Assembly (NCBI RefSeq): GCF_000816845.1
Contig: NZ_CP006880.1
Span: 992,001 to 1,056,000, forward strand
Length of the DNA: 64,000 bases
Direction: 5' to 3'
Source of the DNA: Rhizobium gallicum bv. gallicum R602sp
GTDB lineage: Bacteria; Pseudomonadota; Alphaproteobacteria; Rhizobiales; Rhizobiaceae
Shown one piece after another: positions 1 through 8,898 of the stretch (the stretch's first letter is position 1; each line of letters starts with the position of its first letter). The notes below the pieces were generated by a model. That model ran no database searches. It saw nothing but the letters and a program-made list of their open reading frames with translations, and was not told the origin of the DNA. The position numbers were made by a program, and so were the translations under genes.

Positions 1-217
1 GCGTCGTGTCATAGCTGTTTTGCGAAGTGCAGACGATTTCGTAGTCAGCCTGCATGTCGTTAAACTTTTTGCAGGCGTCTTGCACGCGCTCTCCGAGGTC
101 GCCCGACAGGCCGTACCAGAATTCGAACTTGGTCTTCTCTGCATGGGCCGGACCAGCACCAAATGCGGTGGCGGCCAGGAGGGACGCCAGAGCTGATTGA
201 AGAACAGTGAGTCTCAT
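1..217 (-). CDS. ugpB: N-terminus of UgpB-like sn-glycerol-3-phosphate ABC transporter binding protein (partial)
   Basis: Only the first 72 residues are present; the gene continues beyond the left edge. It starts MRLTVLQSALASLLAATAFG with an Ala-rich signal peptide ending near AHA. The mature start, with FEFWYGLSGDLGERV then CKKFN and ADYEIV, matches the opening of periplasmic UgpB proteins, which bind sn-glycerol-3-phosphate or glycerophosphodiesters for the UgpAEC importer. The ATG at 217 has an AAGGAGC ribosome binding site upstream. The family call rests on the N-terminus alone, so another family 1 solute-binding protein remains possible. Confidence 0.75.
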   Translation of the reverse strand, partial: MRLTVLQSALASLLAATAFGAGPAHAEKTKFEFWYGLSGDLGERVQDACKKFNDMQADYEIVCTSQNSYDTT

Positions 218-995
218 CGAAAATGCTCCTTGAACGGATAAAGATGACCGCTGGCGCCTTGGTGGCCATGGTTCGTTCGCTGCTTCAGCTAGCAGTCCAA
301 TGTGACAGTCAGCGTTAACTTCCGTGAAACTTAAATGACGAAACGTGCAATTCCGTTCACCGCGCCGAGAGCCGTTCATACGCGCGCGCGACTGAGGAAT
401 TTCAGGCCGAAACCCGCTTGCGGCTTGCTGGCCCGGACGATCGCACCGTGATGAGTGGATTGGTACAGGCGCTCGCAAATGTGATGCAAAACCGGCTGTG
501 TTGGCGAGTGACGACCGGTTGTTCCGGCGATCTGCTGGTTGCCGGCCAGTGGGTTTGTCACCTTCACGAAACCTGCCGTCCTTCCAGGCAGTCTTGGAAC
601 GTGCTCGGGAAGAGCCTTCCGCTCTCTTCGAGGAGCGTGAAGCGGGCCACCACGTGAAATGCTTGGAGCTCTTAGTTGACGGGTTTAAAGGCGGCCACAG
701 CATAGCCGCGACCGGTTGCGCCGAGTTCCTTGCAGGTGGCGTCGCACCGGTTTGTTTGCCCGAGAGCATGGGTGCGCAGAACACAGGTGAAGTCGAGGCA
801 GGCGCCAGGGAGCCATATCGGACTAAAGTCTGATATTGCGTTGGCGTCACAGTTTGGCCCGATTCCCACGAATTTTTAGGAAGCGCTTTGATACTTCGAT
901 CCGCCTCATCGGGAACGGAATAATAGCAGCAGGCTGCAGGACTGCAGCCGGGCGTTGCTTCGGCGACGAGGGGCCCACGAGACTGAGGGGGATAG
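218..995. other. Non-coding or degenerate intergenic region
   Basis: Nearly 780 bases separate the divergent ugpB-like and acyltransferase genes. Several short open frames exist but none has a convincing start or family. The most protein-like is on the minus strand at 672-869, a Cys-containing 65-residue frame ending AVAAFKPVN; it has no signal peptide or good ribosome binding site and may be a remnant. The promoter of the acyltransferase operon should lie in the last 150 bases. Confidence 0.5.
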
Positions 996-2174
996 ATGTT
1001 TCATGCACGCGATCGGCAACTGGATGGTCTTCGGACTTTTGCCATTTCAATGGTGCTGTACGACCATTTCTTGGCAGCCGAAGGATCAGTTTTGGGCCAT
1101 CTGGGCGTACGACTGTTCTTTGTACTCAGCGGCTTTTTGATAACGCGGCTTCTCTTGGAAGCGCGCTCGGCAATCCAGTATGAGCCAGTAAATGCGCTGA
1201 AATCGTTCTATCTTCGCCGCGCACTTCGGATATTTCCCCCGTACTTCGCAGTCCTAGGCTTCGTCTGGCTTGTCGACCTTGAAGGCGCTCGGGGCAACCT
1301 CAAATGGCACGCGCTCTATCTCTCAAATTTCTGGTATGCCCTTCGTGATGAATGGACGCCGTGGGTGTTGTGTCATACCTGGAGCCTAAGCATCGAGGAG
1401 CAGTTTTACGTCGCTTGGCCGCTGGTCATCCTGTTCGCGCCGCGCCGGTTTATCGCACCGATTTGCATCGCCGTCGTCACATTTTCGCTTGCGTATCGTT
1501 TCTACTGGCCACTGACAGGCACACCATCTCTCGCGCGTGACCTTCTTCCTCCAGCGTCGATGGATGCGCTCGTCGCAGGCGCGCTCCTCGCAGTCCATCG
1601 AAGCAGAACCGACGTCTGGCCACAATGGATACGGCTAAGCTGGGTTCCCTTGACTGGCGCCGCCGTCATTTTCCTCTGGCTGAAATCAGCCGCCATGCCG
1701 CCGGCGCTTGAATGGCTGGCATGGATCGGTCGCGAGCTTTCTCCCCTCGCACCGTTCGTATTGTTGGTTGGATGTTGTTCGTCAGGCCTGCGAGGCGCCT
1801 TCGGCCGCCTGTTGGAGCTCCCGCTGATTGTCGCCATCGGGCGCGTAAGCTACGGCATTTATCTTTTCCATCCAATTGTCCTTTCGCTGATCGTCAAGGC
1901 TCAACCCTGGATTCCGGTGAATGTCTCAGAACAGGGTCCTTCACGTTTTGTGGTTGGAACAACAGCCACCTTGATGGTCGCTTCAATCTCTTGGCTGGCT
2001 TTCGAAAGACCGCTCAACCAGCTCAAACGCTATTTTCCATACGTCCGCTCCGGAAGCTCCGCCCGCCTTCCGTCGTCTACCAAGCGGAGTGAGGCCGGGG
2101 GACAGGAATATGATGCTTCAGCCTATGGCCGCAGCTATGCCAATCGCGGCATTTCCGATGAACATGCGAGCTGA
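996..2174 (+). CDS. Acyltransferase 3 family membrane protein (OafA/ExoZ type)
   Basis: A 392-residue multi-pass membrane O-acyltransferase that probably adds an acetyl or other acyl group to a surface glycan at the inner membrane. The family landmarks are in order: LDGLR at residues 9-13, His24 in the first helix, the FFVLSGFLI segment near 41-49, the Arg-rich FYLRRALRIFPPYF block at 71-84, and TWSLSIEEQFY near 130, followed by about eight hydrophobic segments. The ATG at 996 has a GAGGGGG ribosome binding site. It heads a three-gene operon; the next gene starts 3 bases after its stop. The last 40 residues are polar and variable. The exact acceptor cannot be told from sequence. Confidence 0.88.
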   Translation: MFHARDRQLDGLRTFAISMVLYDHFLAAEGSVLGHLGVRLFFVLSGFLITRLLLEARSAIQYEPVNALKSFYLRRALRIFPPYFAVLGFVWLVDLEGARGNLKWHALYLSNFWYALRDEWTPWVLCHTWSLSIEEQFYVAWPLVILFAPRRFIAPICIAVVTFSLAYRFYWPLTGTPSLARDLLPPASMDALVAGALLAVHRSRTDVWPQWIRLSWVPLTGAAVIFLWLKSAAMPPALEWLAWIGRELSPLAPFVLLVGCCSSGLRGAFGRLLELPLIVAIGRVSYGIYLFHPIVLSLIVKAQPWIPVNVSEQGPSRFVVGTTATLMVASISWLAFERPLNQLKRYFPYVRSGSSARLPSSTKRSEAGGQEYDASAYGRSYANRGISDEHAS

Positions 2175-2177
2175 ACG

Positions 2178-3281
2178 ATGTCTGTCCCATTGATCTCTGT
2201 TGTGCTGCCTGTCTATAACGGCGAACCTTATGTTGCTGCAGCGCTGGAAAGCATTCTGCGCCAGGACTATGGGCGCTTTGAAGTGATTGCACTTGACGAC
2301 GGCTCGACCGATCGATCGTTGAGTATTCTCCAACGGTATCGAAACGTCGACGATCGTGTGCGCATCGTTTCGCGGGAGAATCGCGGGCTCGTTGCGACCT
2401 TGAATGAGGGCATCGCCCTGGCGAGGGGCGATCTGATCGCCAGGATGGATGCAGACGACATTTCCTATCCGTCCCGCTTTTCACGCCAGGTGGCACTTTT
2501 TGCCCAGCAGCCGGAGCTCGCCATGAGTGGAACGGGCATCGATCAGCTTCTCGGCAATCGCGTGATCCGCGGCAAGCCAAATCCGATCTATCAGTCCGGG
2601 GATTGGCACATACTGTCGCTGTTCTTTACGATCTTCTTGCACTCGACCGTAATGTTTAACCGAAGGGTCGTTCCCGAAGACATGCTGGTATATGACGCCG
2701 GTTATGTGCATGCGGAGGATTTCGATCTTTTCAGGCGAATCGCCCGAGAGTTTCCGGCGGCAATGATCGATGACAGCCTGGTCGCCTATCGTATTCACTC
2801 CGACAGTGTCACGAGCAGACATAAGCACCAAATGCGTCGAACCCATCTGAAGATCGTTGCAGAGAACCTCGAGCGGCAATCTCTTAACGATGACCCCGAC
2901 GCTCTTCATGACATCGGCGCAGGCGTCACACTGGACACGGTACGCCGTGTGGCAGATTGCATTCTCACGCTGGAAAGAAAAATTGCCAAGCAAGCCGCGC
3001 CGGCGTCCTCCAGCTATGCCGACGGAGCCTTGTGTTTCTTCTATTTCCTCTATCAGCTCATTGCCGATGAGCAGCGTCCCGAACTAACACACGAGTTTCT
3101 CACGCGAACCGGAAAGTGGCAGGTCATTCGACGGCGGGAGCGATATGGACTTCGCTCAGCCTTTCATGCCCCGTGGTTGTGCCGCTTTTCAGATGGGGCC
3201 ACCCGGCGAGCGGATGCGCTGGCGCGTTACTGCCAGTCGGTGCCGGTCAAAATGGTCCCGCCGCTTCAGGGGCTCGCATAG
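2178..3281 (+). CDS. Glycosyltransferase family 2
   Basis: A 367-residue GT-A fold inverting glycosyltransferase. The N-terminus ISVVLPVYNGEPYV, the nucleotide-binding DDGSTDRS at 40-47 and the DAD metal motif at 91-93 are intact, and HAEDFDLFRR near residue 175 gives the acceptor-side ED motif. No membrane helix is obvious, so it probably acts at the cytoplasmic face on a lipid-linked or nascent glycan. The start follows the acyltransferase stop by 3 bases, so the two are likely translationally coupled. With the downstream exporter this suggests assembly and export of a surface glycan. Sugar donor and acceptor are unknown. Confidence 0.9.
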   Translation: MSVPLISVVLPVYNGEPYVAAALESILRQDYGRFEVIALDDGSTDRSLSILQRYRNVDDRVRIVSRENRGLVATLNEGIALARGDLIARMDADDISYPSRFSRQVALFAQQPELAMSGTGIDQLLGNRVIRGKPNPIYQSGDWHILSLFFTIFLHSTVMFNRRVVPEDMLVYDAGYVHAEDFDLFRRIAREFPAAMIDDSLVAYRIHSDSVTSRHKHQMRRTHLKIVAENLERQSLNDDPDALHDIGAGVTLDTVRRVADCILTLERKIAKQAAPASSSYADGALCFFYFLYQLIADEQRPELTHEFLTRTGKWQVIRRRERYGLRSAFHAPWLCRFSDGATRRADALARYCQSVPVKMVPPLQGLA

Positions 3282-3317
3282 TGGCGGGGGGTGCTGTCGC
3301 GCTTACACCTCCTGTCA

Positions 3318-3331
3318 CCATCGTACGATGG
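3318..3331. repeat. 14-bp perfect palindrome ahead of the ABC exporter
   Basis: The sequence CCATCGTACGATGG is self-complementary. It lies in the 109-base gap between the glycosyltransferase stop and the exporter start. It could be an operator or a small hairpin; function is unknown. Confidence 0.4.
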
Positions 3332-3390
3332 GAGCTGTCAGAGGTAACCCCGATCGACCAGATAACTCGTCTGCTGAGGTCACGACCGCC

Positions 3391-5175
3391 ATGCTAGAAT
3401 TCATTATGTCGAGCTTTCGGCTATTGCGTCAGGCGCTGGGCAAAAAGATCGGCCTCATTGCGGTTGTCGTCGTTCTTGGGCTCAGCAGCGCTGTCCTTGA
3501 AGGCACTGGCATTGGACTTATTATTCCCATGCTCGGCATCATTGCCGGCGATAAGGATCCCTCAGGAATGGCCGGGTTCTCAGCCGTCTTCCAGCAAGTG
3601 GGTGCCGGCCTGGATGACCGCGTAAGGCTGATCGCGATCGCTGCCGCCATCCTTGGATTGATCACCCTGAAGAATGTGCTGGCGTTCGCCAACGCCGTGC
3701 TTGCCAATTTCATCTACGGCAAGGCCGGCCATGCGATCCGCAGCTCTCTTGCCAGGCAGCTTTTGACGATCGGATACCCGTTTTTTCTGCAGCAAAGCCC
3801 CGGGCGGCTGCTCAATATCATCTCCAACGAATCCTGGCGGGCTTCGGACGCGATACAAACTATGCTCGCTTCGATCGTGTCCGCCTCGGCGGTCGTCATT
3901 TTGCTCGCCTTTCTCCTGCTTCTTTCATGGCAGATGACGCTGTGTGTTGCATTGGGGCTTGTTCTGATCCAGGCCATTCATGCGATCTTGTCGGCCAGTC
4001 TGAAAGACCCGAGCCGCAATGTCACTTCGTTCAACGGTGAGCTCGCCGCCAGGATGCTTCATCTCGTACATGCCGGACGGCTGATTCGTGCATTCGGACA
4101 GGAGCAGCGAGAAAAAGCAGTCTTTGATTTCGCTTCAGATGCCGTACGAAAAGCGGGTTTCGTCCTCCAATCCCGCCAGGCTGCACTGCCGCCGCTGACC
4201 GAGACGCTTCATTCGGGTCTGTTTCTAGCAGTCGTCGTCGGCGCCTGGCTTTGGGGAGTAAGTTTTCCGATTATCGTGGCCTTCGTGGTCCTACTCTATC
4301 GTCTGCAGCCACACGTCCGTTCACTGCAAATGGCATGGAGCCAAGTGCAGAGCTGGAGCGGCTCCTTGGAAGAGGTCAGATGGCTTCTGGACTCGTCTGA
4401 CAAGCCGCCGCCGCCTGGAGGCGACGGCCAGCTTCATGCGCCTGTTCAGCGGATCAAATTTGATCGTGTGACTTTCAAATATCCGGGGTCTGGCTCGCGA
4501 CCCGTCGTGCTGCGCGCCGCGACTTTCGAAATTCGCCAAGGCCGTTCGACGGCCATTATCGGACGGTCGGGGGCTGGAAAAACGACAATTGTCAATCTTC
4601 TGTGTCGATTTGTGGAGCCCGATGAAGGAGATATTCTGGTCGATGGCACCCCTCTTAATCAAATCGATCCCGTCCTGTGGCGAAGGCAAATTGCACTCGC
4701 CAGCCAGGACCTTGAGCTGATCGACGGCACTATTCTCCAGAATATCACCTATGGTCACAACGCCACGTTGGCCGAGGCGGAGAGCGCAGCCAAGCTTGCC
4801 GAGGCGCATGAGTTCATCGAAAAGCTTCCTGATGGATATGAGACGATCGTCGGCTATAGGGGAGCCAGCCTTTCGGCTGGTCAACGGCAGCGGATCGCCC
4901 TGGCAAGGGCCCTCGTGCGCGATCCGGAAATCCTCATCCTGGACGAGGCCACGAACGCCATCGACGGATTGTCTGAAGCAGCGATCGTGGAGACCTTGAA
5001 ATCAAGAGCTGGTCGTCGTGCGACGATCGTCATCAGCCATCACCGCAGCACGATCTCATTTTGCGACGACGTCGTGATCCTGGACGGCGGCCGTGTCACG
5101 AACCAGACCCCGTTTGCCGAAATCGCGACTTTAAGCATGGACCAACTCTACGAGCACGCAACGCTCTCTTCCTAA
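3391..5175 (+). CDS. ABC exporter, fused permease and ATP-binding domains (MsbA-like)
   Basis: A half-transporter of 594 residues, the usual size for this family. An N-terminal six-helix membrane domain covers roughly residues 20-330. The ATPase domain has Walker A GRSGAGKTT near 391, Q-loop SQD, signature LSAGQRQR near 493, Walker B ILILDEATN near 515 and the H-loop SHHRST. It probably dimerises in the inner membrane to flip a lipid-linked glycan or lipid. I chose the ATG at 3391 because the membrane domain begins just after it and a GAGG stands upstream; the frame is open further up, inside the glycosyltransferase gene. An ATG at 3406 is the alternative start. It is the last gene of the glycan operon. 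Confidence 0.9.
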   Translation: MLEFIMSSFRLLRQALGKKIGLIAVVVVLGLSSAVLEGTGIGLIIPMLGIIAGDKDPSGMAGFSAVFQQVGAGLDDRVRLIAIAAAILGLITLKNVLAFANAVLANFIYGKAGHAIRSSLARQLLTIGYPFFLQQSPGRLLNIISNESWRASDAIQTMLASIVSASAVVILLAFLLLLSWQMTLCVALGLVLIQAIHAILSASLKDPSRNVTSFNGELAARMLHLVHAGRLIRAFGQEQREKAVFDFASDAVRKAGFVLQSRQAALPPLTETLHSGLFLAVVVGAWLWGVSFPIIVAFVVLLYRLQPHVRSLQMAWSQVQSWSGSLEEVRWLLDSSDKPPPPGGDGQLHAPVQRIKFDRVTFKYPGSGSRPVVLRAATFEIRQGRSTAIIGRSGAGKTTIVNLLCRFVEPDEGDILVDGTPLNQIDPVLWRRQIALASQDLELIDGTILQNITYGHNATLAEAESAAKLAEAHEFIEKLPDGYETIVGYRGASLSAGQRQRIALARALVRDPEILILDEATNAIDGLSEAAIVETLKSRAGRRATIVISHHRSTISFCDDVVILDGGRVTNQTPFAEIATLSMDQLYEHATLSS

Positions 5176-5454
5176 GGACAGGAATGCCTCGGCCCTTGAT
5201 TGCGCATGATTGTCAGTCGTTTTCGCTCTGCCTTCGCCGCAGGCACGGTGCTTTCCGATATCGATGCCCTGACTATGTCCGGGTTGCTTAACGGGTAAAC
5301 GGTGATCTGCTCCAGCCTGTCGAACGCAGCGGGTCAAAACCGCCGCTCGGCTGTGATGCGCCGCCTGCTCCGGCCATTCGAAGTTGTTATCCCGCTAACA
5401 TTTTTCAGTTGACCCCTTCAGCCTACGCCCTAGCTGACGGTTGAGGGCATCAAA

Positions 5455-5613
5455 GTGAAGAAGATCGCAAGCCCTTCGAAGGATCAGTTTCAACGCGCAA
5501 ACAATCGCTCTGGCGTCAAGCTCGTCCTCAAGGAGGCTGCCGCTCTTCGCGATGAAAAGGATCGAACGCCCCGTGCGGCCGGACGGCAAGGCTTCAAGAG
5601 GAGCAGCTATTAG
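5455..5613 (+). CDS. Possible small basic protein, unknown function
   Basis: A 52-codon frame from a GTG at 5455 to TAG at 5613. It is Lys/Arg/Ala-rich with no hydrophobic segment (VKKIASPSKDQF near the start, ending GFKRSSY). It lies 11 bases before the better-supported small gene at 5625, and the two could be co-transcribed. The only Shine-Dalgarno candidate is TTGAGGG. I do not recognise a family. The bases from 5176 to 5454 show nothing coding. Confidence 0.33.
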   Translation: MKKIASPSKDQFQRANNRSGVKLVLKEAAALRDEKDRTPRAAGRQGFKRSSY

Positions 5614-5624
5614 CGGAGATCAAC

Positions 5625-5834
5625 ATGCCACAGCTTGAAAGAATTCCCCATGTCGTGCCCCACGACGAACATGTCGTCACTGCAAGAGAAGCTCTTGAGG
5701 GGCTCTATCTGAAGCTTGAGCAGGAAGCTGAAGTGCGTCTGATCGCGGCCGCCCTTCGAGCGGGCTGGTCTGCCGAAGAGGCGTTGGATGCCATCGACCA
5801 GTTGCGCCAGGAAGACATGCATTCGATGCATTAA
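5625..5834 (+). CDS. Small helical hypothetical protein
   Basis: A 69-residue acidic protein (EALEGLYLKLEQEAEVRL, then ALRAGWSAEEALDAIDQL) that should fold as two amphipathic helices. The ATG follows a GCGGAGATC ribosome binding site. The composition looks like a real rhizobial small cytosolic protein rather than a chance frame. No family is recognised and no function can be given. Confidence 0.55.
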   Translation: MPQLERIPHVVPHDEHVVTAREALEGLYLKLEQEAEVRLIAAALRAGWSAEEALDAIDQLRQEDMHSMH

Positions 5835-5878
5835 CGAGACCTCGCACGTGCACGTACCCGACAAGTTGGTCGTGCAAA

Positions 5879-6070
5879 GCGCCCGCGCTCTGGTTTGCTA
5901 CTGCCGCGGTCGTCTATCTGGTTTTCGGACTGCTGCTCACATTCACGGTGAACGTGCCTATGAACGAGACGTTAGCCGCGACTGCCGTTCCCCATGACAT
6001 CGAGACGGCGGGAAATATCTGGCGGGACTATTCGAAGCGATGGCAGTTTTTAAACCACGGCCGAGAATAG
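5879..6070 (+). pseudogene. C-terminal remnant of a DUF1772 (anthrone-oxygenase-like) membrane protein
   Basis: Reading from 5879 the frame gives a hydrophobic helix (WFATAAVVYLVFGLLLTF), then NVPMNETLAA and IWRDYSKRWQFLNHGRE before TAG at 6070. The NVPMN and W..Y...W...NH pattern is the hallmark of the C-terminal half of DUF1772 proteins. The upstream frame contains no start codon or N-terminal helices, and the usual last helix is missing, so this is a truncated relic of about 63 codons. Confidence 0.6.
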
Positions 6071-6407
6071 CCTTAGCCCTTGGCGCCTTTGGGGTGGCAA
6101 GGTTGTGACCGGAGTACCAGGCCTGAATGACCGAATAGAGTTGACGGCGAACGTCACCGTCGGCAGAGGAGAGCGTGCGCCGCTGCCGTGGTATTGTCTT
6201 GTCCAGTCCTCCGTCGGTCCTGCGCGCTTCAGCATTTCTGGGGTGAAACCCGTCAAACCAACGGCCGTTGAAAGTCTGGCTTAACCCTGCATTCCGGTCT
6301 GCGCGGGACGTTTATTGCGGTTCGTTAGACTTATGGGCGTTCGGCGCTGGTTGCCAAAATCTTGAGGGGAGGCGAGATTTGCAAAATCATAACTCGGGAG
6401 GCAGCCT
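6071..6407. other. Intergenic region upstream of the MFS transporter
   Basis: No supported coding frame. The leader ends with a strong Shine-Dalgarno, GGGAGG at about 6396-6401, which fixes the TTG start of the transporter at 6408. Confidence 0.5.
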
Positions 6408-7955
6408 TTGCAGGAACATCTTGCAGAAAAACCCCAGCCCACCGCCGGCAGCCGCGAATGGATCGGCCTCTATGTTCTGTCGATCGCCTGCCTTATCTAT
6501 TCGATGGATTTGTCCGTCCTGTTTCTCGCGATGCCGGCGATTGTCTCAGATCTCGATCCATCCGCATCGGAACTGCTCTGGATAAACGATATCTACGGCT
6601 TCATGGTTTCGGGATTTTTGGTGACCATGGGCACACTTGGAGATCGGATAGGACGAAGGCGGGTGCTGCTCGTCGGTGCTTTCGCCTTCGCCGTGGCCTC
6701 CTCGCTTACGGCGGCAGCCAGCACCCCTCAGCAATTGATCATCGCACGTGCGCTGCTCGGTGTCGCCGGTGCCACCATCGCTCCTTCCACGTTGTCACTT
6801 GTGGTCAACCTTTTCCAGGACGAGGCCGAGCGCAACCGGGCGATCAGTATATGGGGCACGGCCTTCGCCCTTGGTGGCCTGGTTGGCCCGCTCTTAGGAG
6901 GCGCGTTACTGGAATATTTCCATTGGGGGTCGGTCTTCCTGATCAATATTCCGGTTATGATGGCCTTGCTGATCGCAGCTCCCTTTCTCCTGCCGGAGTA
7001 TAGAAATGACGAGGGCGGCAAACTCGATCTTCCGAGTGTCTTGTTGTCCCTTGCAACCGTTCTGCCGATTATCTACGGCTTCAAGCATATGGCCGCCGAT
7101 GGTTTCAAACCGGGCCAGCTGCTTCCAATCGTTGTTGGCGCTTTGGTCGGCATCGTGTTCGTGCGCCGCCAGAAGCATCTTGTTCACCCCTTGATCGATC
7201 TTGGTCTCTTTGGCGTTCCGTCCTTCACGGCTTCATTGATGGTTAATCTCGCCGGTGTATTTTTCGTCTTCGGTATTTTCCTGTTCCAGAACCTGTTTCT
7301 GCAGCTGGTGCTCGGGCTTTCGCCGCTGGGAGCGGCGTTGTGGTCGGTGCCATCGGCGCTGGTCTTTACCGTTATGTCTTTTCAGGCCTATCGCTTCACC
7401 AACCGCTTTGGTCCGGTCAGTACCGTGATCGGGGGTCTGATCGTCAATGCTGTCGGAACAACTGCCATGGCGGTTGCGGCATACGCTGAAAGTCTCGTTG
7501 GAATCTTGATGGCAAGCATGCTTATTGGACTCGGCTTCGTCCCGGTTATCCTCACGACGACGGGGCTGATCGTCAGCACCGCGCCGCCCGAACGTGCTGG
7601 ATCTGCCTCTGCCATTTCGGAAACCAGTGCGGAATTCGGCGGCGCGCTCGGTGTCGCCTTACTCGGCAGTCTTGGAACGCTGGTCTATCGCATGACGATG
7701 GACCAAGTGAACTTAAGCGGGTTCAACGAGGCACAGGTCGTAGCGATCTCCGCGACGCTCGCCGGAGCGGTGGAGATCGCAAGGACATTGGGCGGTTCGG
7801 CGGAGCTTCCTTGGCTCGAGACGGCGAAACGCGGCTTCGCGCTCGGTTTTGCTGCCTGCTGCGCCCTGGCCTCGGTTACCCTTCTGATTTTGGCCGCCGT
7901 CGCTCACAACGTGTATGCAAGCGAGGCTACAGATGAAAACGATGCCCCGCGCTAG
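6408..7955 (+). CDS. MFS drug/proton antiporter, DHA2 (14-helix) family, SmvA/QacA-like
   Basis: A 515-residue inner-membrane efflux pump predicted to export cationic or lipophilic toxic compounds using the proton gradient. Visible signatures are the membrane motif D1 (LIYSMDLSVLFLAMPAI), motif A GTLGDRIGRRRVLL near residue 75 and motif C-like GGLVGPLLGGALLEYFHW near 160, followed by ten more hydrophobic stretches. The length fits 14-helix pumps. The start is a TTG: GGGAGG lies 6 bases upstream, and the first residues MQEHLAEKP lead into the first helix. It stands alone. The substrate cannot be read from sequence; SmvA-type dye or paraquat export is an analogy. Confidence 0.88.
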   Translation: MQEHLAEKPQPTAGSREWIGLYVLSIACLIYSMDLSVLFLAMPAIVSDLDPSASELLWINDIYGFMVSGFLVTMGTLGDRIGRRRVLLVGAFAFAVASSLTAAASTPQQLIIARALLGVAGATIAPSTLSLVVNLFQDEAERNRAISIWGTAFALGGLVGPLLGGALLEYFHWGSVFLINIPVMMALLIAAPFLLPEYRNDEGGKLDLPSVLLSLATVLPIIYGFKHMAADGFKPGQLLPIVVGALVGIVFVRRQKHLVHPLIDLGLFGVPSFTASLMVNLAGVFFVFGIFLFQNLFLQLVLGLSPLGAALWSVPSALVFTVMSFQAYRFTNRFGPVSTVIGGLIVNAVGTTAMAVAAYAESLVGILMASMLIGLGFVPVILTTTGLIVSTAPPERAGSASAISETSAEFGGALGVALLGSLGTLVYRMTMDQVNLSGFNEAQVVAISATLAGAVEIARTLGGSAELPWLETAKRGFALGFAACCALASVTLLILAAVAHNVYASEATDENDAPR

Positions 7956-8370
7956 GCGGTTAGAATTGATCCGCGATCGAAATGCCATCGGCTGATCGCT
8001 CAAGGTCGCGGGGGCTGCCCTGCATCGGCGGAGGCCGAAAGTGTTTGCTCGTTCGTCGTTGCGCGGTGCCGCTGCCCTGATGGCTCCGAGAAGGTTCTCA
8101 TAGGTGTAGAATATGCTGGTGTACTCATTCTTAAAGTGAAGCAGGACCAGTTCTTGTGAGACGACGTCTTGCGCCAGCCATCGGATAGCTTGCCCCGGTC
8201 GAGATTCACCTGGTCGGACGACGAGGAAGAAAAGAGCCGCCCCTGAAGCAAGCAATACGATCGGGCGATTTGCTTTGGCGTGCACGCCTCGCTTCGGCCG
8301 CAGGCGACGGCGGCGTACGGGGCACCGTTCGAGCCAAAACGCTTTCTCCTGGAGTACCTGTCTTCCCTAT
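7956..8370. other. Convergent intergenic region, possible minus-strand small ORF
   Basis: The pump and the cold-shock gene converge on this 415-base gap. A minus-strand frame starts at a GTG at 8285 with a hydrophobic N-terminus (PIVLLASGAALFFLVV) and reads on into the 3' end of the pump gene to 7713. The first 80 codons look protein-like but the rest is antisense of the pump. I do not recognise it and do not call it a gene. Confidence 0.35.
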
Positions 8371-8580
8371 CTATAGGACCTTCAGGTTCTCGGCGGACGA
8401 TTTGCCTGACCGGCGATCCTCGACGATCTCGTAGCTGATCTTCTGCCCTTCGCTCAAGTTGGTAAGACCCGACCGCTGGACGGCGGAAATATGAACGAAC
8501 GTGTCGGTTGAGCCATCATCGGGCTGGATAAAGCCAAAGCCCTTGGTTTGGTTGAAGAACTTCACTGTCCCCGTCGGCAT
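8371..8580 (-). CDS. Cold-shock domain protein (CspA family)
   Basis: A 69-residue single cold-shock domain. It carries the RNP1 motif KGFGFIQ and the RNP2 motif TFVHISAV, plus the GTVKFFN start typical of these single-strand RNA/DNA chaperones. The ATG at 8580 gives the standard MPTGTVKFF start, with GAGG about 9 bases upstream; a frame extension to 8607 is less likely. It is a diverged paralogue of the csp gene at 10209, sharing the FIQPDDGS segment. Confidence 0.93.
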   Translation of the reverse strand: MPTGTVKFFNQTKGFGFIQPDDGSTDTFVHISAVQRSGLTNLSEGQKISYEIVEDRRSGKSSAENLKVL

Positions 8581-8828
8581 TTTCCGATCCTCATCTTGGA
8601 AACTCATTCAAATACATTGGAAGAACACTCATGCGTTGACAAGTGGCAACTTCAGTCCGTCCGGTCGTCGAAGTGCCTTTCTGCTGAGATCGGCTGCCGG
8701 TACCATCGACCTACCCGTTTCGCCGGCGGCGGCACACCTCAGCGAAAGATTCCCGGCTGCATCAGACATCGTCGGGACTGGGTGCGGCCATCTGCCAATT
8801 CCCTGCGGCTAGCCCGGACTCCTTCATG

Positions 8829-8857
8829 TTGGTGAGTCGATATATAGCCGTTATAAA
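8829..8857 (+). promoter_or_regulatory. Candidate sigma-70 promoter for the small gene at 8899
   Basis: TTGGTG at 8829-8834 and TATAAA at 8852-8857 are separated by exactly 17 bases. They lie 41 bases before the preferred ATG at 8899. The call rests on pattern only. Confidence 0.45.
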
Positions 8858-8898
8858 GGATCGTGGCATGGTTGGCTCGATACGAATCGGAGTTCTGC

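Noticed and set aside
291..308. Possible Pho box upstream of the ugpB-like gene
   Set aside because: One half (CTGTCAC on the minus strand) is close to the consensus but the second half is poor, so I do not call it.
7713..8285. 190-codon minus-strand frame with hydrophobic N-terminus
   Set aside because: Its second half is antisense to the efflux pump and its first half has no family; only noted in the gap description.
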